DNA of 64,000 bases from the NCBI GenBank assembly GCA_030848705.1, contig CM061244.1, positions 44,557,190-44,621,189 of the forward strand, read 5' to 3'. Below, in pieces: positions 34,842 to 45,500 of the stretch. The position numbers and the translations under genes are program-made. The notes beneath the pieces were generated by a model, which saw only the letters and a list, made by a program, of their open reading frames with translations, was not told the DNA's origin and ran no database searches. This DNA is from Heracleum sosnowskyi. Taxonomy: Eukaryota; Streptophyta; Magnoliopsida; Apiales; Apiaceae. How positions within the stretch are numbered: position 1 is the first letter of the stretch; every line of letters starts with the position of its first letter.

Positions 34842-35313
34842 GGCATGCTCTTCTCACTCTAAATCAGTACGTGAGATATTATTAGTTCATTTTACTTTGT
34901 CTTTTTTGATAACTATTAGTTCACATATGAATAACTTTTGTCTGCATCTTTTATTTTCCTTAGTGGATGGACCACTTACAAATGTAACTCAGGACCTACT
35001 TGTGGATTGAAAGCTACACCGCATCTTAATATCCTTTTTCTTCTCTGCATTCCAATATCCTATTCTTTGACAGGATAAATTGTAAAGCTTCTTTTTAATC
35101 TGCTTATCTTATTGTAAATTCAATTTAGCCCATTGCTTTATCTCTCTTTTCTGAGATGATTAAGGAGAATAACTTTTATTAGTAACATTAACAGCTAATG
35201 TAAGATTGATGCGATGGTAGTATAAACAATTTCAAATCTGATTGAATGACAACCAAAATAAATCTTAGTTGAAAATTAAACATTATGTTTGTGTACAACT
35301 TATGGTTAACAAC

Positions 35314-35325
35314 TGGTATCAGAGC
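35314..35325 (+). other. Primer binding site of element B
   Basis: TGGTATCAGAGC, the initiator tRNA-Met match, is intact and lies 38 bases before the gag ATG. Confidence 0.9.
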
Positions 35326-35362
35326 TTTCAGATTAACATACATATCTGAGATCCCGGAGAAA

Positions 35363-37981
35363 ATGCAGAAATCAAACAGTATCAAGATCCCAGCTTTTGA
35401 TAAAGAGAACTACAGCATTTGGAAAAGAAAAATCTTGTTGTTTATCAAAGCTGCAAATCCACTATACCCAGGTATACTCGAGAATGGTCCTTTCATTCCA
35501 AGAAAGGAAATTGAAGCCACAACAGTAAATGGTGAGATTATTCCTGCACATTGGGTTCCCAAAGATCCCTCAGAAATCTTGGAACCTGAAAAGGAGAAAA
35601 TGGTGCTAGATGATCATTTGCAACTTATCTTGCTCGATTCTCTCACGCTGGATAAAGCCATGTGTGGAAGTGTAATAAGCTGCACATCAGCCAAGGAGAT
35701 GTGGATCAGGTTAGCCTTACTCTGTGAAGGAAGTGAAGAGGTTAAGGGCAACAAAAGGCAAATTCTAATATCTCAATATGAGGCATTCATGGCCAAGCCT
35801 GGTGAAGACTTAACCTCCATGTTCGAAAGGTTCAGTAAGCTCTTAACTGAATTACAGATACATGGCAAGTACTATGACAGAAAAAAATTAAATGTCAAGT
35901 TCCTGCTCACACTGCCTGATCACCTTGAACACAAGACAACAGCCATACGAGAAGGAAGAGATCTCAACACTATAACCTTTGAGACACTTTATGGTATTCT
36001 GAAATCTTATGAACTCGAACTCTTTCAAAAGAGAGCCATACAAAGTGGAACAAGGAACAAGATGGCTAATATGTCAAGTGCCCTAGTAGCACATGTGCCA
36101 AGGATCACACAGCCAAGTGAAGTACTACAGATCACACAATCAACCCCAACACAGACCTTGAAGATAGAAGAGGTGGTTGAAGATGATGAGAAAGTGGTAC
36201 TACAGCTTAAAGATGTGGAAGATGAAGACTTCTACACAATGGAGGAACTGGAAAGCATGGACAACCCTACTATGGCTTACATGGCCAAGAAGTTCAAGAA
36301 CTTTAGGTTCAAGAAGGATAGGTCATACAAGCCTCAAGGCCAAGCATCCAAGTTCAGCAAAGGAAGCTCATCAAAGGCTGCTGTGGGAAGTTCAACCAAA
36401 GGAGGATACAAAACTGGATTTGTGGATAGATCAAAGTTCAAATGTTACAACTGTGGTGAACCTGGTCATTTTGCTACTGAATGCAAAAGACCCAAACAGG
36501 TTCAAAGATATGAGAAAGGAACTGGTGGATACTCCAAGAAAAATCAAGGTAGAGCCTATGTGGCTGAAGGAAAGTGTTGGGATGATTCTGATGATGAAGA
36601 AGAGGAAGAATATGTTAACCTAGCTCTCATGGCTAGTACTGATGAGGTAGCATCAACATCTTCAAGTCAGGTACCTTCACTTGTCTTACTTGATATGTCT
36701 ACTGATGAGTATAAGAAAACCATTAAAGACTTAAGTGCTGAAATGTTCAATGTCTATACTAGCTTATCTGCTGCTAATGAGGAAATCTCTAGACTAAGTA
36801 AGCTAAATGAAACACTTCAGTCTGAAAATGATTCTCTTTTTCTCAAAACCAGTTCACTAGGCTCTTTAGCTCAAGAGAATGCTAAACTTAAAAATGAATT
36901 AAAATGTGCTAAGGAGGTTGAGGAATTCCTGAGGAATGAGATTGCTGAAAATGAATTTAAGATTAAGGCCTATAGAAACTCATCAAAGATAGTTCAGGAT
37001 TACAATGATAAGCATACAGAAAATCAGTCTGTTGGTATAGGTTTTTCTTATGGTAGAAGACCTGGAAAGGAAACTGTGATTCAAGATTGTCCTGGAATAG
37101 CTGCTGTCAAACCCACCATTCTCAAGAAAGTTAAAACTCCTATTTTCAAAGCTGCTGAAATTGAGTTTGATGAAGAAGCCATGCTCATCAAACAAGAAAT
37201 TCTTGATGAGGATGAAGGTGTTGACAGCACATTCAAGGAAGGAAAGGATACTGTCAGAATCCCCAAGACAGTAAACTTACCAAGCAATCAGACAGTAAGT
37301 TCAAAGGATGCTGTCACGATTGGCATGACAGAATCTTTCAAAGATACTGTCAAGAATGATTCCAAGACAGTAACTCTCAAACCTTCTGTCAAGACAGTAG
37401 GAATAAAAGATACTGTCAAGGATAGTTCGACAGCAACTTCTGAACATACTGTCAATCCAGTAACTCCCAAGTCTAGAAACAGGAATGGTAAGGTAGGTGT
37501 CAATAAAGGAAATGGATACACTAATGTTGGAGGTGCTTCTAGGAAACTATGCAATAACTGTGGATCTACACATCACTTAACACATGTTTGTAAGAAACCA
37601 ATTGAGGATAAGATCAATGCAACTGAACTCAATGGTAACTTACACAGAACCCCCCTTATGCATAGAACTATGAGTGTCTGTAATAACATTGATTGTATGC
37701 CATGCAAAATCACTACCATGAGTACATGCTTTAACTTACCTGTTCTCTCTACTGAAAAATGCTTATACCTAAACACTGTTGAGACTTCTGAGCCTGCTGG
37801 CAACAACAAAAAGGCTTCATCCACTAAGAAAAGGACCAAGTCCAATTCTAAACCTAAGTGGGTGAAAAGAGAAGTCAAACAGGAAGTCTTTGATAATGCT
37901 TGTGATGTTGTGACTGAAAGAATCTCAGGAAACACTGAAACTGCAGGACCCAACAAAGATTGGGTACCATATGCAACTTAG
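35363..37981 (+). CDS. gag: gag of element B: capsid/nucleocapsid protein with two CCHC knuckles
   Basis: The start is the ATG at 35363 (MQKSNSIKIPAFDKENY), which aligns with the starts in C and D; the frame is open upstream but carries the primer site. It encodes 872 aa. Residues 1-250 are the Gag-like UBN2 domain. Knuckle 1 (CYNCGEPGHFATEC) is at residues 361-374, followed by an acidic stretch and a long coiled-coil-like region (about 440-560). A segment with repeated DTV and KTV peptides, encoded by the element's word, lies at about 620-700. Knuckle 2 (CNNCGSTHHLTHVC) is at 730-743. It ends with TAG in the same frame as pol. Confidence 0.95.
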   Translation: MQKSNSIKIPAFDKENYSIWKRKILLFIKAANPLYPGILENGPFIPRKEIEATTVNGEIIPAHWVPKDPSEILEPEKEKMVLDDHLQLILLDSLTLDKAMCGSVISCTSAKEMWIRLALLCEGSEEVKGNKRQILISQYEAFMAKPGEDLTSMFERFSKLLTELQIHGKYYDRKKLNVKFLLTLPDHLEHKTTAIREGRDLNTITFETLYGILKSYELELFQKRAIQSGTRNKMANMSSALVAHVPRITQPSEVLQITQSTPTQTLKIEEVVEDDEKVVLQLKDVEDEDFYTMEELESMDNPTMAYMAKKFKNFRFKKDRSYKPQGQASKFSKGSSSKAAVGSSTKGGYKTGFVDRSKFKCYNCGEPGHFATECKRPKQVQRYEKGTGGYSKKNQGRAYVAEGKCWDDSDDEEEEEYVNLALMASTDEVASTSSSQVPSLVLLDMSTDEYKKTIKDLSAEMFNVYTSLSAANEEISRLSKLNETLQSENDSLFLKTSSLGSLAQENAKLKNELKCAKEVEEFLRNEIAENEFKIKAYRNSSKIVQDYNDKHTENQSVGIGFSYGRRPGKETVIQDCPGIAAVKPTILKKVKTPIFKAAEIEFDEEAMLIKQEILDEDEGVDSTFKEGKDTVRIPKTVNLPSNQTVSSKDAVTIGMTESFKDTVKNDSKTVTLKPSVKTVGIKDTVKDSSTATSEHTVNPVTPKSRNRNGKVGVNKGNGYTNVGGASRKLCNNCGSTHHLTHVCKKPIEDKINATELNGNLHRTPLMHRTMSVCNNIDCMPCKITTMSTCFNLPVLSTEKCLYLNTVETSEPAGNNKKASSTKKRTKSNSKPKWVKREVKQEVFDNACDVVTERISGNTETAGPNKDWVPYAT

Positions 37982-37999
37982 AAACATTCTGTTTTGCAG
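36671..37999 (+). other. Putative retained intron at the gag-pol junction of element B
   Basis: The donor CAG|GTACCT follows 36670, and the acceptor TGTTTTGCAG|GGT has its exon starting at 38000. Both are phase 0 in the gag and pol frames. Splicing would remove 1329 nt: the coiled-coil half, knuckle 2 and the TAG terminator. Because gag and pol share a frame here, readthrough of the single TAG is an alternative for B, but it would not serve A or C. Inferred only. Confidence 0.5.
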
Positions 38000-40900
38000 G
38001 GTAAGAAGAAAAATCAGGTCATGTGGATAATTGACAGTGGTTGCTCAAGACACATGACAGGTGATAAAGCCCTGCTATCACATTATGTAGAGAAAGCTGG
38101 CCCAATCATAACCTTTGGAGACAACAGCAAGGGTTACACAGTGGGATATGGCTGTCTGGAAATTGGAAATGTTGTCATTGAAGATATTGCTCTTGTGGAT
38201 GGATTGAAGCACAACCTACTCAGTGTCAGCCAATTCAGTGACAGAGGATTTAAGGTTGACTTTGACATGATGGTGTGCAACATCTATCACAAGAAGGATG
38301 GAAGCCTCTCTCTAAAAGGGGTCAGAAAAGGAAGCTTGTTTGTTGCTGATCTAAGCTCAACAAAGAAGGATAAAGTTTACTGTTTTTACAGTAAAGCTAC
38401 TGTTGGTGACAGTATGCTTTGGCACAGGAAGCTCTCACATCTCAACTTCAAGACAATGAATATTCTGATGAAGAAGGAGTTAGTGAGAGGTTTGCCCCAA
38501 CAGGAATTCTGTCAAGAAGGACTGTGTGAAGATTGTCAAATGGGCAAACTGAGAAGAGCTGTGCACAAGTCCAAGCAAGTAAACACCAACACAGAAGCAC
38601 TCAAGTTAATTCACATGGACCTCTTTGGACCAGTCAATGTACCATCAATGGCCAGAAAGAGGTATGCCTTAGTAATGGTGGATGATTACTCAAGGTACAC
38701 TTGGGTGAAATTTCTTGAATCCAAAGATGAAGCTGCTCAAGTGATTATTGATCAAGTCAGAATTCTTGATAGAACCCCAAACTCAAAAGTTCAAATCTTG
38801 AGGAGTGACAATGGTACAGAATTCAGAAATGCCACACTTGGAAATTTCTGTAAAGATGAAGGAATTGTACAACAATTCTCTGCTGCAAGAACTCCACAGC
38901 AGAATGGAGTTGTAGAAAGAAAGAACAGGACTCTCATTGAGGCAGCTAGAACTATGTTGCATGATGCTAAGTTGCCAACATATTTCTGGGCTGAAGCTAT
39001 CAACACAGCCTGTTATACTCAGAACAGAACCATGATCAACAAAACTCATGCAAGTACTCCTTACTGTCTGTTAACTGGAAAGAAACCTACTGTCAAATAT
39101 TTTCACGTGTTTGGAAGCAAATGCTTTATGATGAAAGACAACCATGAGAAGAAAGGAAAATTTGACACCAAGGCATTTGAAGGATTATTCATGGGTTACA
39201 TCACAGAAAGGACTGCCTACAGAGTTTATGTTATGGAACACAGGATTATTGAAGAAAGTGTTAATGTCACATTTGATGAAACCAAGTTTCCAGGACTGCA
39301 TGAAGAAGGAAAGATGCAGACATTCAGATTTGAGAATCAAGGATACCTGGAAGCTGAGGAGATTGTAGATGAAGAACCTAGCTTCACTCAAATTGTTGAA
39401 GTTGACAAAGATGCTGTCAACACCACTACTGTCATTCAAACTCCAGCTCAATCACACACCATAACATCTAACATTCAGAACAGTGTTGACTCTGGAGACA
39501 ATGAAGAACATGGTGGAGACAATGGAATTGATGAGCATTCAACTCAACAAGCTGAAGCAAATGTTCCTGTTCAATCAAGTAGCTTGCCCAGAATCACCAG
39601 GTGGACCAAGGATCACACAAATGACCTTATAATTGGTGATCCTAATTCTGGAGTGAGGACAAGGAACAAAGTCTCTGCTGACAGCATGTTCTCATGCTTC
39701 CTGTCACAAATGGAACCCAAGACAATTGATGAAGCATTGTTGGATTCTGACTGGGTGATAGCCATGCAAGAAGAGCTAAATCAGTTTGAAAGAAACAATG
39801 TATGGAAATTGGTTCCAAGACCTAAGGGAAAGTCAGTTATTGAGACCAAATGGGTTTTCAGAAACAAACTTGATGAAAATGGATTGGTGACAAGGAACAA
39901 AGCAAGGCTAGTGGCTAAAGGTTACTGTCAACAGGAGGGAATAGATTATGATGAGACATTTGCTCCTGTTGCCAGACTTGAAGCTATAAGAATCTTTCTA
40001 GCTTATGCTGCACACTGCAACTTCAAAGTATTTCAGATGGATGTCAAAAGTGCCTTTCTAAATGGAGAGCTGGAAGAAGAAGTGTATGTGGAACAGCCAC
40101 CAGGGTTTGAGGATGCTAACATGCATAACTTTGTGTACAAACTCTTCAAAGCTTTGTATGGACTAAAGCAAGCACCCAGGGCATGGTATGACACACTTTC
40201 CACCTTTCTTCTGGAAAACCAGTTTACCAGAGGAGTTGTGGACAAGACACTTTTCTACAAGCATCATGGCAAGGACATCATTCTGGTACAAATCTATGTG
40301 GATGATATCATTTTTGGTTCTACAAATGAGAAGCTGTGTGAGAAGTTTTCCCATCTCATGAGTAACAAATATGAGATGAGCATGATGGGAGAATTGTCAT
40401 TCTTTCTAGGGTTACAAATTCTTCAACAAACTGATGGAATCTTCATAAATCAAGCTAAGTATATCAAGGAACTTCTCAAAAAGTTCAACTTGGAAGATTC
40501 ATCTCCTGCAAGAACACCAATGTCCACAGCAACTAGTCTGGATCTTGATCCTAAAGGAAAGAAAGTTGACTCAAGCACTTATAGAGGCATGGTAGGATCC
40601 CTCCTATACCTAACTGCTAGCAGACCTGATATCATGTTTGCTACATGTCTTTGTGCAAGGTTTCAAAGTGATCCAAAGGAGTCACACTTGGTAGCCATCA
40701 AGAGAATCTTTAGATACTTAAAAGGCACTCCTAACCTAGGCCTTTGGTATCCTAAGAATACTGGATTTGATCTAATTGGTTACTCAGACTCAGACTATGC
40801 TGGATGCAAGATTGACAGAAAGAGTACTACTGGTAGCTGTCAATTTCTTGGTGGAAGATTGGTCTCATGGTTTAGCAAGAAGCAGCATTCAGTTTCTACC

Positions 40901-41242
40901 TCAACTGCAGAAGCTGAGTACATTGCTGCAGGCAGTTGCTGTGCACAAATTCTATGGATGAAAAGTCAACTTCTAGATTATGGTCTAGTGTTAAGAGAAA
41001 TTCCTATTTACTGTGACAACACTAGTGCCATAGCCATCTCAGACAATCCGGTTCAACACTCTAGGACAAAGCACATTGATATAAGACATCACTTTATCAG
41101 AGAGCATGTTGAACAAGGAACTGTGAAGCTGATTTATGTCCCAACTGACAAGCAACTTGCTGACATCTTCACTAAGCCATTGGATGAAGCAACCTTCAAC
41201 AGGTTGGTAAGTGAATTGGGAATGCTGAATCTGGTATGTTAA
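37982..41242 (+). CDS. pol: pol of element B: protease, integrase, reverse transcriptase, RNase H
   Basis: The frame is open from the codon after the gag TAG; protease begins about 38029 ([11 protein letters not shown]). Integrase has the zinc region WHRKLSH ... CEDCQMGK and catalytic residues in [17 protein letters not shown] and [11 protein letters not shown] linker of about 100 residues follows and contains word-encoded DAVN peptides (about 39405-39440). RT has YVDD at 40295. RNase H has [16 protein letters not shown] and DNTSAIAI, and the end [11 protein letters not shown] is intact before TAA. There is no AUG ahead of protease. The copy appears catalytically complete. Confidence 0.95.
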   Translation, partial: KHSVLQGKKKNQVMWIIDSGCSRHMTGDKALLSHYVEKAGPIITFGDNSKGYTVGYGCLEIGNVVIEDIALVDGLKHNLLSVSQFSDRGFKVDFDMMVCNIYHKKDGSLSLKGVRKGSLFVADLSSTKKDKVYCFYSKATVGDSMLWHRKLSHLNFKTMNILMKKELVRGLPQQEFCQEGLCEDCQMGKLRRAVHKSKQVNTNTEALKLIHMDLFGPVNVPSMARKRYALVMVDDYSRYTWVKFLESKDEAAQVIIDQVRILDRTPNSKVQILRSDNGTEFRNATLGNFCKDEGIVQQFSAARTPQQNGVVERKNRTLIEAARTMLHDAKLPTYFWAEAINTACYTQNRTMINKTHASTPYCLLTGKKPTVKYFHVFGSKCFMMKDNHEKKGKFDTKAFEGLFMGYITERTAYRVYVMEHRIIEESVNVTFDETKFPGLHEEGKMQTFRFENQGYLEAEEIVDEEPSFTQIVEVDKDAVNTTTVIQTPAQSHTITSNIQNSVDSGDNEEHGGDNGIDEHSTQQAEANVPVQSSSLPRITRWTKDHTNDLIIGDPNSGVRTRNKVSADSMFSCFLSQMEPKTIDEALLDSDWVIAMQEELNQFERNNVWKLVPRPKGKSVIETKWVFRNKLDENGLVTRNKARLVAKGYCQQEGIDYDETFAPVARLEAIRIFLAYAAHCNFKVFQMDVKSAFLNGELEEEVYVEQPPGFEDANMHNFVYKLFKALYGLKQAPRAWYDTLSTFLLENQFTRGVVDKTLFYKHHGKDIILVQIYVDDIIFGSTNEKLCEKFSHLMSNKYEMSMMGELSFFLGLQILQQTDGIFINQAKYIKELLKKFNLEDSSPARTPMSTATSLDLDPKGKKVDSSTYRGMVGSLLYLTASRPDIMFATCLCARFQSDPKESHLVAIKRIFRYLKGTPNLGLWYPKNTGFDLIGYSDSDYAGCKIDRKSTTGSCQFLGGRLVSWFSKKQHSVSTSTAEAEYIAAGSCCAQILWMKSQLLDYGLVLREIPIYCDNTSAIAISDNPVQHSRTKHIDIRHHFIREHVEQGTVKLIYVPTDKQLADIFTKPLDEATFNRLVSELGMLNLVC

Positions 41243-42574
41243 TTTACTAAGGTTTCTAAATTTTCAATTCTTATTGAAGCTCATGACAGCAACTTCAAAC
41301 CTTCTGTCAAGAGAAGTTACTGTCTACTTGGTTTATGTCTGTTATGTGACAGCATGTGTTGATTTGACTTCTCATGTCAGTATTTTTGTGCCAGTCTCAT
41401 ACTTTTAAACCGTGTATGACTTTAATGTGGTTATCTGTTAAGTTTGAGAGTTAAAAATCTGTTCCATTGGACTTTCACACTCTTTTACATTAATCTGTAG
41501 GATTAAAGGAGGACACGACCATTAATTACTTTTGTGGTAGTTGTATGGGTACTCTAACTGTTGACCATTAGACTTTAATCCTTAGACGGTTTTGCCTATA
41601 AATTAACCTTAGGTTTCACCAGTCTGCTCTCAGTTTTAAAGTAAATAATGGAAAACAAAGTAGGAATTGAAGTTGGTCTAAAGAAGTGTGATAGTGAACC
41701 CGACAATGAAGAGATCGACGAGCTCTTTGAAATGTTGTTGGACGCCATGGATGAGATAGACGAGGAAAAGGAGGCCAAGGCTAAGGAAGAAGAAGCCAAG
41801 GCTGTGGAAGAAGAGAAGGAGCTTCAGGCACTTCTTGAAAAAGAAGGCCGCTCTGAAGAAGAGATTAAGGAAGAAGTCTTAGAACTAGTTGATAAAATCA
41901 TAGAATGATGTACTCAATGTTCAATTTTAATGATTTTATTAATAATAATAAAAGTTCCTGTTTATGTGGTTATTGAGTTTATGATTTGTCTGTGTTAATT
42001 GCTTAAAATCTGTGTTCAAAAGATTACCTTGCTAAATCAATAATTTGTCAATATTTAGTTAAGTGTATGAATCAAGCATTCTAATAAGTTCATGACAGAA
42101 CCATTTCCTAATCGAAGTTACTGTCGTTAAGAAGGATACTGTCATGTGTTTCTTGACAGCAACCTTCTTGACAGCAGGAAAAGACTTTCTGTCAAGACTT
42201 GTAAAGGACACTGTCATTCATATGCTTAACGGTGACAGCAAGTTTTTGCGCAATAGTTGCTGTCGCGCAAAACCTACTGTCACCACCACTTCTTACTGAC
42301 AGATTGTTTCTAGCGCACAGGTTACTGTCAACAATAGTGGACCGTTGTAATTGGATATTCACCCCACGATTGACAGTGAATAACGGGCAGTAACTCACGT
42401 GTTAAGAGAGTGGGTTAAGACACGTCCTTTAACTCCACTTTTTGAGCAAACGTTTGAGAAACCCATATTTATTCTCCAGTTACTCAGACATATCACTCTC
42501 ACAAAACTCAAGGCAAAATACTTTTCCTCAAGCAAAAAGCTACTTTCTCACTTTCTTCTTTTCTTGAAATCTCC
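41243..42574 (+). promoter_or_regulatory. Pol-ORF3 spacer of element B: inverted word repeats, TATA box and small ORF
   Basis: Copies of ACTGTCA and GACAGTAA/GACAGCAA are dense at 41284-41360 and 42090-42380. Nested inverted pairs include GACAGCAA 42234-42241 with 42257-42264, TTTTGCGC 42244-42251 with 42265-42272, and GGTGACAG 42231-42238 with 42277-42284. TATAAAT at 41597-41603 lies 45-51 bases before a small ORF. A pyrimidine-rich leader (42530-42574) precedes the ORF3 ATG. The density of LTR words suggests a second control region, as in A. A promoter is inferred. Confidence 0.6.
41648..41908 (+). CDS. Small acidic coiled-coil protein in the pol-ORF3 spacer of element B
   Basis: 86 codons from ATG (AATAATGG) to TGA. 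The product is strongly acidic and Glu/Lys-rich, with heptad-like Leu spacing through residues about 22-84, so one or two charged helices are likely. It has no Cys, no signal peptide and no membrane segment. It is preceded by a TATAAAT box and lies alone in the spacer. No equivalent is visible in the spacers of A (5758-6311) or C. I do not recognise it. It may be a captured host exon or an element-specific accessory gene. Confidence 0.55.
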   Translation: MENKVGIEVGLKKCDSEPDNEEIDELFEMLLDAMDEIDEEKEAKAKEEEAKAVEEEKELQALLEKEGRSEEEIKEEVLELVDKIIE

Positions 42575-45500
42575 ATGGCCCCCAATCAGACTCTCTCTCA
42601 AACAAACTTTGCTGGCATCTTTTCCCCAAATGATGCTGGTGAAGATTTCAAAGGACTGGTGTTTTTCTTGAACAAGTCCTATCTTCGTTCAGCCATTACC
42701 TCAACTCCACATCTCGACCTAGACAAACTTGAGGAATTTTGGCGAACTGCTGTTGCTCTCATTGTGGGTGAAACCCCAGCTATTGAATTCAAGATAAATG
42801 GGCAACAATACATTCTCACAGCTGAGGTCATCAATACTGCTCTTGGAATTACACTGGAAGAAGGACAACACTTTTCTCCACTTGCTAATGATGACACTCT
42901 GAAGAAGCTCTTCTTGAAGATTGGGTATGCAGGCCCTATTCTCGAAGAGGGAACAACCAAGTGGTACCCGTCTGGTGAAATGGACAGGAAGTATCTAAGG
43001 AAGGAGTGGAGCATGATATTTGATGCAATGGTCAAGGTGTTCTCTACCAAGTCCACAGGCTGGAATGGGATACCTTCCTACATCAAGAAACTGACACATT
43101 CTCTTGTCCATGGATACAAGGTGAATGTTGGAGCTCTCCTCATGGCACAACTCCGAGCTGCCATAGGTAAGAAGGTATCACACTACCCTCGCTTTCTTAT
43201 GATGTGTATCAATACTTTCTGTGACTTTAATAATGATGCCCCTCGTCTAGAGGTTTGCTCTGTCTTGAAAAAGAACACACACACACTGTTATCTTCACAG
43301 GATCTAAATGCACATATTCCACTTTGCTTCACTCAGCACATGGTTGATCAAGTGTCCAACCTTGATTATCCATTACCCACTGGTTATGATTCTTTTTCTC
43401 TTGAGGATGAAGCTGGATTAGACCCAAATTCAGCTAACCCGCATTCAACACCATACACTCAGCCTAGGCCCTCTAGACTTCCCAAAGCCCAAAGAGAAGC
43501 CTTGCAAGAATCCAGAAAACGATCCTTAGAAGCTGATGTTGGTGGTAGCTCTGTTAGTCAAGAGGGAGACACTGCACCTAGTGCAGCAAATAAGGAAGGT
43601 AGTCACACAGAACCCACAGTGGTTCCCCCTGAGCCTAAGAAGAAGAGAGCTAGGAGGACCAAAACCACTGTCAGCCACCCTGCAGTCTCCCAAAAGACTG
43701 TAGAGGAAACCAGGGAAATAAACTCCTCCCTAGATGTGCCTTCTCAACAAGGTGCTTCTATTGAAATTGGCCTGTCTCCCAAGGCACCCTGTACAGAGTA
43801 TGCACAAACTCATGGTTCCCAACCTGAGATACCCCCACTTGAAGAAACACACAGTGAGTTAGGGCACAGTGAGGATTTCTCTACTCCTATTGATGGTTCA
43901 CATGTTCCATCTGTGAATCAGCCCCCACTCTCTACTACACTTTCACCTTCTTCCTTCCCTACACATTCATTTGGTTCTTCTCCACAACCTAGAGAAGGGG
44001 ACAGTCCCAACCCTTCAGGTTTTGATCATCCATCTCCGATCATGGATGAGCCCCCATCTAGTGGTCCACAAGAACCCATTTCTCAAAGTGAGATGGACAC
44101 CACTCCTCCAAACACTGAGCTAGGGCAAAGTGGTATTTTGTCAGAAAATGAAACAGCCAACACTTTGTCTGACCTCCAAGGAGCATCTTACCTTCAGGAA
44201 GATGCTGTCACAGCCTCTGTTGCTGTCAAAGACACTGGGGATGCTACTGTCCTGGGCACAGCTACTGTCAAAGGTGGAGAGAAAGATACTGTCACTACAG
44301 AACATACTGTCACTCCACCTCCCAAAGATGCTGTCAAGCCCTCCCAGCCTAATTTTGATGCTGTACTTGTTGAGGATGCCTCTGATGATGACCTACCTCT
44401 TGCCAAACTCCTAAAGGTACATTCTAAATCTTCTCCTTCCATGCATGTTAGTACTGCTCATACCCATGCATCTAGGTTGAGTGAGGGTGTGCAAAAGAAA
44501 AGAGAGATAAAAGAAAAGAGAGGTGAGCATAAAAATGAGAGGCAGCCAAATGAGCTGGCAAAAGGAGAGGGACTTGAGCATGTCCGGAGAGATATTGAGG
44601 GAGCCCACATTATTCAGGCACTAGGCCTTGAGAGTCAAACTGTGAGGGGTGATGAGATCACTCAAAAACACCCTGAGAGTGTGAGAACCCCCATAGCCTC
44701 CAAGCCCCTGTCTTTTCCTTCCCCTCCAAGAAGGTTAAGGTCTGGTGGCCCCTCTGCTACTTTTGGTGACAGGATTGCAGCTCTTGAAGGACAGTGTCTT
44801 ACTTTGGACTCCAAACTGGACTCTCTCTCTCAACTGGTGGTTGATGGTTTTGCTGCTACTCAACTCTCTATTCAGTTCCTTACTGACCTGGTAGCTGCCA
44901 ACTCAACTAAGGGGGAGAAGGTAGCAAGATCAGAATCTTTGCCTATTCAAGAATCAGGTGGAACTCAGGGGGAGCCTGTAGCTGTGGAGACCAGAGGGGG
45001 AGCTAAAAGGAAAGCAATGTCTAAGGGGGAGCAAGTCAAAACAAGCAGTGCAAAACCACAGGACAAAGCTGAAAAGCCTGTTGAAGTGGAAATGGATGGA
45101 GAAAGGGTGTTAATGTCAAAGGAAACTCAACATGCATTGCAAAGAAGACCTGCATCTAGACATCCAATCTTGCCTCCTGTGGTGATTAGAGAACCTATTC
45201 AAGAAACTCAAGAAACTGCTCTACACAAGAAATGGAGAGAAATGGAGGAACAAAACAAACTTGGGAAAGGTAAAGGGAAACTGCCTGAATCCATCCATAA
45301 AGGAACTACTTGGTCCAATGGTACTGAGTATGATCAAGAGGAAGCCAATGTCTTGATGGTGGATTACAGGGAGAGCACATTACACAACCATGACAGTAAG
45401 TTTAGCAGTTTGGTGGAAGAAGCAATGAATGCTCCTAGCAACCGTCCAACCAACACCACAACTCTGTTAAAGGAACAAATTATCAGTGTCAGTGTAATGG

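Larger units (their letters stand above)
34167..35297. mobile_element. 1.13-kb element with 16-bp inverted ends carrying captured formamidase fragments
   Basis: TGTACACAAACATAAT at 34167-34182 is matched by its exact reverse complement at 35282-35297. Between them lie two minus-strand first-exon fragments of a formamidase-like host gene plus intron and leader-like DNA. There is no transposase. The left edge is the break in the Tekay LTR; the right edge is 16 bases from the primer site of element B. No target duplication is visible. A Pack-type DNA transposon is the simplest reading. It is not the missing 5' LTR of B, since it shares nothing with B's 3' LTR. Confidence 0.6.

Noticed and set aside
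34167..35297. Reading this segment as the 5' LTR of element B (TG...CA ends, similar length, near the primer site)
   Set aside because: It shares no sequence with B's 3' LTR, lacks the element's word and the C-run end pattern, and is filled with formamidase exon DNA.
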